From contig OX465281.1 in assembly GCA_949987705.1 (NCBI GenBank), positions 9,216,001 to 9,280,000 on the forward strand: a DNA stretch of 64,000 nt. Direction: 5' to 3'. Positions 45,461-55,361 of the stretch are shown here, piece after piece. Source of the DNA: Thereva unica (Eukaryota; Arthropoda; Insecta; Diptera; Therevidae). The number at the start of each line of letters is the position of its first letter. Position 1 is the stretch's first letter. The notes under the pieces were generated by a model. That model worked only from the letters and a program-made list of their open reading frames with translations. It searched no databases and was not told where the DNA came from. The position numbers were made by a program, and so were the translations under genes.

Positions 45461-46169
45461 TGTTTGATTTAGTACACCAATAGATAGATGGATTGGTTGT
45501 TGTGTCTAGTGGTTCCACACTAATTACTTTACTCATAGCACTTTTCCAGTTGGATATCTAATTCAGACGTGCAAACGTGCTAAATGAAAATTTAAAGCAT
45601 TTTTATTTTCAATTATTGATTTCTTTTAATTTTTGCCATATTCTTAGAAACTGTAATAGAGGTAATAAAAAGGTAATAACAAGGGTAAGTAAAGGTAATA
45701 AAAAAAAACTAGCGGTTTTTAGCGCTGATTTATCGAAATTTTCGCTTAATACTGTCCCCATGCTTCCATCAAACCGTCAAAATCAGCGCAATTTTGATTT
45801 AGTACCCTTCCAATTAAATAATGAATCCAGAGATTGGCTGTGAAAGCAGTTTAATCAAATTTAAAATCATTTTATTTTCAATTATTTATTTTTCTTTAAT
45901 TTTACATTATTCTTGGCAAATGTAATAGAGGTAATAAAAGGGGTAATAAAAGGGTAATAAAATAAACTGCAGCAAAAACTCCTGCGTGTCATGATGCATT
46001 TATTTTTATTTTGTTTATTTATTTGTTCGCCAAACATGCTTCGTTGATTGAAGAAGAGAAACAAGAGTGTTATGTCTATTGAAAACCTCACAGCATATGT
46101 TGACGGACTCGTTCTGAGCGAAATTGGCACAGTGTAGATATTCCCTAAGTAATTTAGTGCGTCATGTGT

Positions 46170-46765
46170 GTCGGGCTACATCAATGAATTTCATCTTTGT
46201 CCGACAGAAACCGCACTTTAACTTTTCCAAATAGGACGTCAAACGCAACGCAAGATATGAGCAGTTTTCTCCTGCTAGATAACGGTATGAGATCAAGCAC
46301 TTTGAGGCTATCCAAGTAGTACAGTAGGGTTTTGTGCTTATGGGGGTCGTGTAGATCGGCGTAAAGAAGAAATCTCTTCTGAACTGATGCGACCTTCTTG
46401 CTGCTTACTTCGAATATAGCACCCCAGATAAGGCACGCATATTCCAGGATAGGGCGGACTAAAGAAAGAAGGATTTTGTGACCCATACATTATCGAATTC
46501 TTTGGCTCTTCTCTTGATGAAACCAATAAGTTTGTTGGCTCTGGCAGTTATACCTATTATCGTAGTTAAGGTTTAAATTGAGATTTTTTTCTAGGACGAC
46601 GCCTAGATCTACGATATGATCAACCTGATTCAACATTATGCCTTTGAGATAATAGTATTAATTATGAAATCATCTGCGTAAAAGAGATGTGGAATATTTG
46701 CTAATTTTTCGGCCAGATCGAAGAGATGAATGATGACTACCCTGAGGAACGCCGGAGGTTACTTC
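46170..46765 (-). pseudogene. family B LINE RT and C-terminal fragment
   Basis: From 46765 down on the minus strand: SGVPQGS, a short loss, IPHLFYADD.I (46672-46698), a degraded thumb, then frame 46486-46181 with LVRPILEYACLIWG, VQKRFLLYA, LLYYLDSLKVLDLIPLSSRR and FDVLFGKV. The last block set matches C-termini of Jockey/CR1-type LINEs whose RT has FYADD. Compare 19137-19571. Confidence 0.75.
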
Positions 46766-46884
46766 GACCTCATTAGATAGAAATTCTTAGAATCTGATAT
46801 ACTGTTATGAACAGTTTATTATTTTGGATAAAGCACTATCATTTGCTCACGAAACTCCTATCACACAATCGAGGAAGAAAAGGA

Positions 46885-47425
46885 GAGAATTTTAAAACCA
46901 CAACAGTTGCTAAATTAGTCTAGTCGGCTCAACCGTAAACCCACTTGGTCTCCTTTTTGCGCACACAAAGGACCCCGCACGTTTCTTATGGAAAATGACT
47001 TTCGGTCAAATTGAACGAGTCTATGCTCTTTGGATAGAGGAAGTCTCCCTGAACAAAAGTCTCAATGGGCACGAAACCCAAAACTTAAGATTTTTGGTAC
47101 TTTTAGACATCTGAAGTTTTTCATTTTTCGGTCTGTTGATGTTTTTTGCGGTATAGCAAAGAAATAACGTCGCATTATTTAAGTAATGCTAGTGTTCATT
47201 TAATTTTTTTTTTTTCATACTATGTAAGGAAAATGGTTTTACAATAAGCAAAAAACATTCCATTGACCGAAGTCAATGTCAATTTGACCGAAAGTCATTT
47301 TCCATAAGAAACGTGCGGGGTCCTTTGTAGAAGTTAATTTATACAAACAAAACAACTTGACTCTGGAACTATCTTCCTCATTCAGTATTTCCAAACTCGT
47401 ACAACATCCTAGAGTTCGGTTCGTC
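46885..47425 (+). pseudogene. family A LINE C-terminal fragment split by MITE
   Basis: The left part (46885-46964) follows reference 7748-7810 (AGTCTAG.CGGCTCAACC..TTTTTGCGCAC). The right part (47329-47425) follows 7818-7915 (AGAAGTTAATTTATA, CTGGAACTATCTTCC, TCAGTATTTCCAAACTCGTA, CATCCTAGAGTTC). The two halves join at the same reference position, which confirms that the 364-bp element between them is an insertion. Confidence 0.75.
46965..47328. mobile_element. TIR element with 48-bp perfect inverted repeats
   Basis: The left arm 46965-47012 (ACAAAGGACCCCGCACGTTT...) is the exact reverse complement of 47281-47328. The element is about 364 bp and non-coding, and it is inserted in a family A LINE fragment. 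Arm identity of 100% indicates recent movement. The flanks are GCGCAC and AGAAG; a 2-bp or other duplication is not clear. Confidence 0.88.
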
Positions 47426-48470
47426 TCCTTTTCATGAAGAGACCCATATCCTATATTCTTCTTTTTTTAAAACTAGGTATTGGTATTACACAAAGGTTTT
47501 TTCACATAAAACAGAGTGATATTTAAAGGATTAGTAACAAACGGATGTCTTCAATTTAAATTCCATTCTATCAATTGTCATTCTACCCTTCCACGAGCAC
47601 ACACACACACCGCCCACCCAACTCAATAGGGCATAAAAAATCTCCGTCCATTAAAAAGCATTAATCTAAGCCACAAGTTCCACACCCGTTCCATCTCCCC
47701 AGAAAAGCTAAAATCAAAATCGAATTTGCTATCAATTTCCTTAAGTTTAACTCGAGCAAATATAAAGTCATTGATCCGATTTTCTACAAAATAAATTTCT
47801 CCCCGAAACGGGACCTACGCCGAGAGTACATAGGCCGTGTTCGGGAAGCGCGCCTCCATTCCGCCACCCTAATTTCCGAATATATCACCTAAAGTGTCAT
47901 TTAACATTATTTTGGATTTACGGTAATCCTTTGGAAGCTCATGGGAAAGCTTGTATTAACGGTTGAACTTAAATCAAAAGCACACTTTGTATATGCACGA
48001 ACGAAAATATCCTAGTTATCCTTAGTTGACAGGGTGCTCGGCTGCTGCTTAGATTTGGCCTACCCCGCCCGAATGGGGAGCAGCCAGAGTAGGAATCTCC
48101 CCTTTTTCGGGATTTTCTTCTGCTGAAAATTTTCCGCCGTCTTGATTCAATTTGCAATTTGGTGAGCGCAAAAAAATTCGTTTTCTATCGTTTCTTCGCT
48201 TTTTTATGGTAAGTAAATTTTTTTTTTCTACGTTAAATATGAATCATTATCCTTTTTGCCGGAGATAGTCTTCGTTTTTCGCTTTTTTTGCTGGAGAATG
48301 TCTGAATTCAATACTGGTCCTTTGCACTTGTAAGTCAATTTGGACCGCAGTAGTAGGAAATATCCTACAGTTGGACGAATTGTGAAATTTGTGGTAGATA
48401 TTCTGAAAAAATGCAATCGGTTTCATGAAACGCACAGAAAAACCGCACAATTACAAATAACTCCTCGCAA
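47426..48470. other. no recognisable gene
   Basis: Includes a short CA run (47600-47612) and AT-rich low-copy-looking DNA. Frames at 47969-48157 and 48228-48450 carry no motif. It could be host sequence flanking the LOA/I-type LINE insertion. Confidence 0.4.
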
Positions 48471-49056
48471 GGTTAGGTTAGGTTAGGTTGAAATGGCTGC
48501 CACCACCAGGGAGCCCACTTAGGCACGCCATTGGGCCCATTGTGATGCCATTCTAGTGTTGGGACATAGTTCAGGCCATTTCAAGCCATTTTGAGCTTTT
48601 GATAAAGCGACAGAGTCTAGGGCAGTGATTCCCAAAGTAGGTTCCGCGGAACTTTACGGTTCCTCGAAAAAATTTTAGGGTTCCGTGTCACCAGCGCCGA
48701 AGCGCAAATACATTCGCAGACTCACTGGCGCTGCGCCGGCCGTTTGACGCGTTCTTGCTAATCAGAATCCTTTTTCCTTGAAATTTGGTCTACGTCATGC
48801 CGCCTAACATTTTGGTCGCCATTCCATATTCCCATGTCGAGGGGGTTGTGAAGAAAATGGTAATCCGTCCTCTTAAGATGGCCGCCATGGGCCAAACGAT
48901 TTATTGAGTATACTCTATTTGGTTATGGTGTTATACTTATCATACCCTTTCATTTGATACCCATGTCGAAGGGGTTGTGAAGAATATTTCAATCCGCCCT
49001 CCTGAGACTGCCGCCATGAATCTAAAGGTATATTGAGTATATCATATTGCATTGTC

Positions 49057-49181
49057 ATTAATATGTACATATGGTAATATCTTACTGTAGTATAAATAGT
49101 AAATGTAATGACTTACTGTAGTATACATAATAAAAAATAATATCAGTTAGCCATGATGAACAAAAGTAACGAGTTTTAATA
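49057..49181 (+). repeat. Copia 5' LTR
   Basis: It begins ATTAATATGTACATATGG and ends GAGTTTTAATA. If the T before the 3' copy is counted, the termini are TATTAA..TTAATA and not the usual TG..CA. A TATA-like TATAAATAG lies at about 49093. It would drive transcription of the element. Confidence 0.85.
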
Positions 49182-49193
49182 GGTTATGGGCCA
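49182..49193 (+). other. Copia primer-binding site
   Basis: GGTTATGGGCCA directly follows the LTR. Drosophila copia uses GGTTATGGGCCC, complementary to an internal stretch of initiator tRNA-Met (CCCAUAACC region), for half-tRNA priming. The match of 11 of 12 supports the same priming mode. Confidence 0.85.
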
Positions 49194-49255
49194 TCTGTTA
49201 AAAAAATAAAATTAAAAAAAAATATAAGTGAAATATTGTTATTTTTTACGTAATT

Positions 49256-51877
49256 ATGGCAGTAAACTACGTGCAAAATATTCCAAAACTAAAAGGCAGA
49301 GAAAATTACGATGAGTGGAGTTTTGCAGCAGAAAATTTGTTGGTGCTTGAAGGTATGAATCATTACATCAAGCCGGTTACCAACAAGGAAATAAAACCTG
49401 AAGACGACGCAAAAACCAAGGCAAAGTTAATTTTAACTATAGATCCAGGACTATACGTGCACATTAAGGAAACAACCAGTTCGAAAGAGTTGTGGGAGAA
49501 GCTAAAAAATATGTTCGACGACTCTGGTTATTCCAGAAAAATAAGCTTGCTAAGGCATCTAATATCAATAAGGCAAGAAAGTTGTAATTCTATGACCGCA
49601 TATGTAACCGAACTGGTCGATACAGCACAGAGATTGAAAGGCACAGGATTTACAATCACAGACGAATGGATCGGGTCATTATTATTAGCAGGTTTGCCAG
49701 AAAAATTTTCTCCGATGATCATGGCCATAGAGCACTCAGGAATTCAGATAACCACAGATTCAATAAAATCGAAGTTAATGGATATGGAAGTTAAAAATTT
49801 CACTGATACAGATTCCAGTAGCGCTGCATTCGCTGCGAAAAAATCTCACTTTAAAATGAATAAAAATCCACAATATGGCGGATTGACTTCTTCAAAAATG
49901 TTTGGAGAGAAAAAAATAATTTGTTACAACTGTAAGAAAACTGGTCATTATAGAAATCAGTGTCCGTCATTGAAGAAAAGTAAGGAAACAAATGCGTTTA
50001 ATGTGGTTTTTCTGAATGGAAAGTACAATAAAAACGAGTGGTACGTTGACTCCGGCGCCAGCGCACATATGACGGCAAACAAAGAATGGATAAACAATGC
50101 AAACTTTAAACCGAGTTTATCAGAAATAACTATTGCTAATGATACGAAAGTGCCAGTTGTGTGTTCGGGAGACGTGCAAATAACGACTAATTACAATTAC
50201 AGCATCACGATTAAAAATGTACTATGTGTGCCAAGTTTAACAACAAACTTGTTATCCATAAGCGAATTAATCAAAAATGGAAACAATGTTGGTTTCGATC
50301 AAAGTCATTGTTACATTCGCAACAAGAACAATGTACTGGTAGCAACTGCAGAATTGACTAACGGAGTATACAAGCTTAAGACCAAGGAAGCAGATTGTAT
50401 GTTAGCCGCTCCAGCAGTAGCAAGTGCAGAGTTGTGGCATAGGCGGCTGGCACATATTAACAGCTGTGATTTGAACAAGATGAAGAATGGAATAGTTGAT
50501 GGATTGTCATACCTAGCTCCTAGTGGTATAACAAAGGACAAATGCGTAATTTGTTGTGAAGGTAAGCAGATTAGATTACCATTTTCTCACATTGGCCAGA
50601 GGAGTAGTGAAACACTACAAATAATACATTCAGATGTATGTGGTCCAATGGAAAACAAATCAATTGCAGGTTCACGTTATTATCTTTTATTTGTAGATGA
50701 CTATAGTCGAATGTCCTTCATATACTTTTTAAAAAATAAAAATGAAGTATTCAAAAAGTTCAAGGATTTTAAAGCTATCGTTGAGAATCAGCAAAATAAG
50801 AAAATAAAGATACTTCGCACAGACAATGGTGGTGAATTTTGCAATGGTGAAATGGAGAATTATTTGGCACAACAAGGAATTATTCATCAAAAAACTGTAG
50901 TATACACGCCAGAGCAGAATGGAGTTTGTGAACGAGCCAACAGAACTGTTGTGGAGAAAGCTAGATGCTTACTCTTTGATGCACAACTTGATAAGAAGTT
51001 TTGGGCTGAAGCTGCACATACAGCTGTCTATATCAAAAACAGATGTGTTACTTCAAGTTTGGAAAATAAGACTCCATATGAAGTATGGCATGGAAAGAAA
51101 CCTGACTTAAGTAATATCCGTTTGTTTGGATGTACAGTAATGGTACATGTCCCGAAAGAGCGGAGATTGAAATGGGACAGAAAAGCGGAACAGTGTATCT
51201 TAGTTGGATTTTCAGAAAATGTAAAAGGATATCGTGTTTATGATCCAAGAAAAAACACTGTAAGTATTAAAAGAGATGTTATAGTAATGGAAGACCAAAC
51301 ATATGTAAAAAATCAAGAAAGAAACAGTGCAATCTGGATACAGAATGAAATAGAAACTGATAATGTGAGTGAGGATAGTCAAGGAAGAAATTTTGAGAGC
51401 AGAGATTCAGTGGGGGAGACTACTTTGAATGAATCTCTGAGCAGTTCAAGTTCTAATGACACAGCTTACACAAATCCAGATTCTTATTATAGTGATGAGA
51501 CCTCATCGGACTCAAATGTTGAGACCGATATTCCAGCAAATGAGTTACAAGAAGTTCCAGAAATTCTAGAAGGAAAGAGAGTCAGAAAGCCTCCAGAACG
51601 ATATGGTCTGAACGTTACCGCTGTCTCAGATGGTTTTCCAGAAGCAGAACAGATTGTTCTCTCAGAGGCGCTGAATGGACCAGAAGCCGAGCAATGGAAA
51701 TCAGCCATGCAAGAGGAGCTGAAGTCATTCCAGTGTAATGATGCTTGGGAGCTCGTGAATGTTCCATGTGATGCGTCAATAGTACAGTGCAGGTGGGTGC
51801 TGAATAAAAAGCTTGATGTGAATGACACAGTCCGGTATCGAGCAAGACTTGTTAACAAAGGGTCTGATGTCAACTAA
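49256..51877 (+). CDS. Copia gag-pol polyprotein, truncated before RT core
   Basis: 873 residues, starting at an ATG 63 bp after the PBS. The N-terminal gag region (LKGRENYDEWSFAAENLL) ends in a CCHC knuckle CYNCKKTGHYRNQC (about residues 223-236). Aspartic protease WYVDSGASAHM lies near 263. A pre-integrase block LWHRRLAHINSCDLNKM lies near 397. The integrase core has Asp in HSDVCGPM (about 459), Asp in RTDNGGEF (about 522) and Glu in GVCERANRT (about 558), followed by the Copia GF-type block. The RT start (EQWKSAMQEELKSF..WVLNKK..RYRARLV) is reached, then the frame ends after NKGSDVN. In the next frame KHYKFLNMVGI, a typical pol C-terminus, follows at once, so about 450-500 residues were removed with a frameshift. 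The remaining gag, protease and integrase look intact. Confidence 0.92.
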   Translation: MAVNYVQNIPKLKGRENYDEWSFAAENLLVLEGMNHYIKPVTNKEIKPEDDAKTKAKLILTIDPGLYVHIKETTSSKELWEKLKNMFDDSGYSRKISLLRHLISIRQESCNSMTAYVTELVDTAQRLKGTGFTITDEWIGSLLLAGLPEKFSPMIMAIEHSGIQITTDSIKSKLMDMEVKNFTDTDSSSAAFAAKKSHFKMNKNPQYGGLTSSKMFGEKKIICYNCKKTGHYRNQCPSLKKSKETNAFNVVFLNGKYNKNEWYVDSGASAHMTANKEWINNANFKPSLSEITIANDTKVPVVCSGDVQITTNYNYSITIKNVLCVPSLTTNLLSISELIKNGNNVGFDQSHCYIRNKNNVLVATAELTNGVYKLKTKEADCMLAAPAVASAELWHRRLAHINSCDLNKMKNGIVDGLSYLAPSGITKDKCVICCEGKQIRLPFSHIGQRSSETLQIIHSDVCGPMENKSIAGSRYYLLFVDDYSRMSFIYFLKNKNEVFKKFKDFKAIVENQQNKKIKILRTDNGGEFCNGEMENYLAQQGIIHQKTVVYTPEQNGVCERANRTVVEKARCLLFDAQLDKKFWAEAAHTAVYIKNRCVTSSLENKTPYEVWHGKKPDLSNIRLFGCTVMVHVPKERRLKWDRKAEQCILVGFSENVKGYRVYDPRKNTVSIKRDVIVMEDQTYVKNQERNSAIWIQNEIETDNVSEDSQGRNFESRDSVGETTLNESLSSSSSNDTAYTNPDSYYSDETSSDSNVETDIPANELQEVPEILEGKRVRKPPERYGLNVTAVSDGFPEAEQIVLSEALNGPEAEQWKSAMQEELKSFQCNDAWELVNVPCDASIVQCRWVLNKKLDVNDTVRYRARLVNKGSDVN

Positions 51878-51989
51878 ACATTACAAATTTCTGAACATGG
51901 TAGGGATTATTCCGATTTAGAGATATTGTTTAATGGTTGTCATATGTAACAAAATAAAACTAAAAGGTTAGATTATACTGTTATTTTGT

Positions 51990-51999
51990 TAAGTGGGGG
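51990..51999 (+). other. Copia polypurine tract
   Basis: AAGTGGGGG lies immediately upstream of the 3' LTR, the position of the plus-strand primer. It contains one T. Confidence 0.75.
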
Positions 52000-52000
52000 T

Positions 52001-52126
52001 ATTAATATGTACATATGGTAATATCTTACTGTAGTATAAATAGTAAATGTAATGACTTACTGTAGTATACATAATAAAAAAATAATATCAGTTAGCCATG
52101 ATGAACAAAAGTAACGAGTTTTAATA
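52001..52126 (+). repeat. Copia 3' LTR
   Basis: Identical to the 5' LTR by eye except for one extra A in the A-run near 52075-52082. It is followed by AAGCTGTATGC of the hAT internal repeat. Confidence 0.85.
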
Positions 52127-52783
52127 AAGCTGTATGCAAAATTTCAGCATGATAGGATATCCGGAAGTATTTGAAAAAATGATTGTAAAATTTGTTCCGT
52201 GAAGAAAACAGTAATCCGTCCTCTTGAGACGGCCGCCATTGATCTAACGGTATAATGAGTATACCATATTGCATTGCCATCGGAGCTAAAGTTGTGTGCA
52301 AAATTTCAGGGTGATCGGGTAACCGAAAGTATTCAAAAAATCGATTGCAAGATAAGTACCGGACAAACAGATAGACAAGAAAGCGAGCTAACAAAAACGT
52401 TTTAAATTATATTAAAGGATAAATATATACATATATCATATATTATTTTATTTTTTCATCGTTGAGTTCCGCAAAATTTTATACATTGTAGAAAGGTTCC
52501 GTACGAAATAAAGTTTGGGAGCCACTGGTCTAGAGACACCAATATTTTGCAGCTCGCTCAATCCATCAAGGAAAGGTGAGCCAAGGAAGGTCCCTCTTTC
52601 CCTTGATAGGGCGGGACATGTACAGAGAAGATGGGAGACAGTTTCTTCTTCTTCTTCATTACCACAACTTCTGCATAAGTCGTTGTGGGGAAGTCCTAAT
52701 CTTTCGGCGTGTGGGCCAAAGGGACAGTGACCAGTCAGCAGCTTTACCACATGGGTTATCTCCTTTTTGTTCAACTGAACAAG

Positions 52784-53799
52784 CAGCGCCGGCCCTAGGG
52801 TAGAGCGAGTGGAGCGATCGCTCTAGGCGCCAGGTGGTAAGGGGCGCCAAAATGAATGCGAAAACCCATTTCGAGCAAAAAATAAAATTTTGATGACACT
52901 TGTTGAAGGCGTTGTTTGTAGCTAGCCTAGTCTATGTACTCATAAATATGACTCGAACACGGCACAAGCAGGGAGCACTGACTCCAAGACCGATCGTATG
53001 GCCTTATCAATTGAGAAAAACTTTTAAAAAAACTTCTGAAGATGGAGCTCTTCTTAACGCTCTAAACGTTTCTGAGGCTACCACAGCTCCCAAAAGGACG
53101 ACCTACACTGCCAGTTAGATATATTTGGATTCATGCATCAAGGTGTCGAATATGGTCCCAGCGAAGGAGAGTTTTCGGGATTCTTCTTCAGGAAGGGCAA
53201 TCTGGGCCCGTAAACCCAGGGATGGAGTACGTTGAGATCACTCCGTCATTGGGAGATCTCCTGCGGAAGTAAGGGCACCTAATCGGAGAGGCGACTCGAA
53301 AAACGACCGCTTTCAGAAGGCAGGGTGGCACAGCCCGAAAACGTTTTACGCGATATCTGGAAGCTGGCTACTCCCGTGTAGAGGCTGGTAGGGTCTGTGT
53401 GGCCCCGAGGAAGGAAGGGATACCGATTTTCTTAATAAGAAAGGGGTTAGATCCTCCGGATGTTCTCCAGGGCATAATAACGCGGCGAAAAGGGCGAAGG
53501 CTTGGCCATACTGTTTGAAGAGCCTTCAGAACAGCCGGGCGCACCCATAATGAAGTCTAGAACGATTCCAAAGCCGACCTTGTGTCAAATAGCAGAAAGT
53601 GTCAGAACCGGCATGCTGGCGACTAACAATCCGGTGACTGACCACGAAACAACTAGTTACCGTGCAAAAAAGTTTTCTGGCGGCGATTGCCGAATTGGTC
53701 CAGGGCTCAGAACAGCCCAAGTTTGCAATTTATGTGAAGTGAAAGCGTCGACCAATGGGCGCATCGCTCCACCCTCAACAACGGCTAGGGCCGTCGCTG
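52784..53799. mobile_element. hAT-like element, family 2, copy A
   Basis: The left end is CAGCGCCGGCCCTAGGG and the complemented right end is CAGCGACGGCCCTAGCC. Flanks TGAACAAG (52776-52783) and TGAATAAG (53800-53807) form an 8-bp duplication with one mismatch. At 1016 bp it is homologous to 56282-57882 in the same orientation (GCGCCAAAATGAATGCGAAAA, CAGAAAGTGTCAGAA, GTGAAAGCGTCGACCAA). No transposase motif was found. It separates the RNase H and zinc-motif regions of the LOA/I-type LINE. Confidence 0.85.
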
Positions 53800-54343
53800 T
53801 GAATAAGAGATTTTGAACGCTTTGCGTCCAAAGTTGGCCACATTGAATGAAGAGTGCGACACGAGTGCGCTATCAAACTGAGTCGCAGTCTCACACGGAG
53901 ACCTGCGGCAGTTCAGAAAAGTCGTGGATGTTGTGGCGACATAATTACGAGCCGTGAGGGCCGCTTGGCTATCCGATAGAATACATATGTTCTTATGAGA
54001 TATAGAGAGCCTCCCAGATCGCAATGACTTCCGCTTGGAAGACGCTGCAGTGGTCGGGTACACGAAGAGAGGTATTTATATTTAATGCCTCGGAGAAAAT
54101 ACCAGAACCTACACTGTTCCCAATTTTTGAGCCATCTGTGAAGATACATAATGACCCAGTTGGGATAACACCATCTGTCCAGCCATCTCTGGCCGGAATG
54201 ATGGTATTGAAACCTTTCTCCAAGGTCCACGTAGGTGTAGGTGTGTATAATCTTGGCTGTTCGCAGCGGTGGTGAACTTCCTAAGGATGGATGAGTGGCC
54301 ATATGAGTGTATGGAATCCATCCAAAAGAAGCCTTTGTCCTGG

Positions 54344-55154
54344 CAGCCATCCAGTTTGGATTTTTTGCGCCCGGTGTAGTATGCCATATGCGCCCTCATC
54401 AGCTGTTCATTTTTTGATAGAAGTGACGGACAATGAAAAAAGATACTCTGTGGAGTTCCGGTGACATATGAATATGAACAATTCTTCACTTTTTCGTGAA
54501 GCTGCACCCGGTGCAAATGTGTCAATTGCGCCTATGAAAGCGCCGCCTCTGCCTTTGTACAATCAGGATTTGCTTCGCGATATTGGTTTTGCGCCGAGTT
54601 TGCTTGCGTTTTAACTTCATAAAACTCTCCCGCGAAGTTTTTCGGTGTTAGCTGCACTTCCATAACTATTTCCAGCATAATCCTCGGCTCCAAAAATCTA
54701 GAATACAACACACTCGAATCTCCATAATAGAGGGCATTATGTTGTTCTCCCAGCCTTCACATTTCAAGGGATAACAGGTGGTCATTGCACTGCATATATT
54801 AGTTTCTACTGTGTAGAATCTTCCATTGAATAAAAACAGCCCACCTTAACAGCTTATCCGGACATAGAAGGAGCTTTCAACAGCTTCAGAACAGAGGCGA
54901 TCCAGGTGTTTCTCGCCGAATTAGGGCTATTATCGATCCTAGACTAGTATGAACTACTACAAATCAAGAGCAATGGCGCCGTGCCAGCCAAAAAGGATAG
55001 ACGACGAAATCAGGGGAACGAAATAGAATTGGATTGGCCACATCTTACACTTTTTTAATTTTTTTTTTAAGGTCTAAATTTTTCTATAATCTTAATTTCT
55101 GAAATTGCGCCCGGTGCAAGTGCACCATTTGCACCTATGAAAGCGCCACCCCTG
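54344..55154 (-). mobile_element. hAT-like non-autonomous element, family 1, copy 3
   Basis: The right end as drawn, AAGCGCCACCCCTG, complements to CAGGGGTGGCGCTT. The other end, CAGCCATCCAGTTTGG, is diverged from CAGGGCCGGCGCTTGG. Flanks TGTCCTGG and CGTCCAGG match at 6 of 8. The internal part (54570-54930) is the reverse complement of the middle of copies 2 and 4. It inserted between the RT C-terminus and RNase H of the LOA/I-type LINE. Confidence 0.72.
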
Positions 55155-55361
55155 CGTCCAGGCTGCCATTTGTTCGGCGTGTATGTCCAAAGGAGTAAGA
55201 TGCAATAAGACACGTGCTTCGCATTGCACCACTGATACACAGCTCATCTGTTTTTGGACCCTTTCCAGTATCTTACGATACGTAATCTTCTGTAATGCAG
55301 TCCACCATACCGATATGCCATGCATAAGTATAGGTCTGATTACTCCTCGCAAAGCAAGCAC

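Larger units (their letters stand above)
44795..45965. repeat. GGTAATAAAA tandem clusters with 270-bp periodic flanks
   Basis: Clusters of GGTAATAAAA words lie at 44805-44850, 45655-45710 and 45925-45965. The last two are preceded by the same 75-bp flank (TTTTATTTTCAATTATT.ATTT, CTTTAATTTT, ATTCTTRG..A.TGTAATAGA), so a unit of about 270 bp is repeated. The RTE fragment (44940-45460) lies between the first and second cluster. Confidence 0.65.
49057..52126 (+). mobile_element. Copia LTR retrotransposon, RT/RNase H deleted
   Basis: Two LTRs of 125-126 bp differ by a single A in an A-run, so insertion was recent. A PBS (49182-49193), one long gag-pol frame and a PPT (51990-51999) are present. 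The element is 3.07 kb against roughly 5 kb for autonomous Copia elements, because most of RT and all of RNase H are missing. It sits inside one repeat unit of the family 3 hAT element. Flanks TTGTC and AAGCT do not match. Compared with the intact sister unit at 52268-52300, about 8-11 bp of target is missing, so no target duplication exists here. Confidence 0.9.
48623..52527. mobile_element. hAT-like element (family 3) carrying a Copia insertion
   Basis: The ends are CAGTGATTCCCAAAGTAGG and, complemented, CAGTGGCTCCCAAACTTTA. Flanks GTCTAGGG (48615-48622) and GTCTAGAG (52528-52535) form an 8-bp duplication with one mismatch. Without the Copia element it is about 835 bp. The inside is a tandem array of a unit near 129 bp (CCCATGTCGA at 48831 and 48960; GCCGCCAT words on both sides of the Copia). 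It has no transposase. Confidence 0.8.
48471..55361 (-). mobile_element. LOA/I-type LINE, decayed, broken by three hAT-like insertions
   Basis: Minus-strand order. The RT C-terminus lies at 55361-55165 (GVIRPILMHGISVWWTALQK, LLHLTPLDIHAEQMAAW). RNase H lies at 54340-53808 (IFTDGSKIGNSVGSGIF, FQAEVIAIWEAL and ILSDSQAAL hold the catalytic Asp, Glu and Asp). The C-terminal zinc motif lies at 52774-52536 (LLTGHCPFGPHAERLG, CRSCGNEEEEETVSHLLCTC). The 3' UTR (48622-48491) ends in a CCTAA-type tail (48471-48490). The gaps are exactly filled by elements at 54344-55154, 52784-53799 and 48623-52527. RT catalytic DNA upstream of 55361 is absent. Stops and frameshifts are present. Confidence 0.8.

Noticed and set aside
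48471..48490. Internal telomere array (TTAGG)n
   Set aside because: Only about four units, located exactly at the 3' end of a LINE; better explained as the LINE tail.
49528..51873. Minus-strand frames inside the Copia gag-pol
   Set aside because: They are antisense shadows of the 873-codon polyprotein frame.
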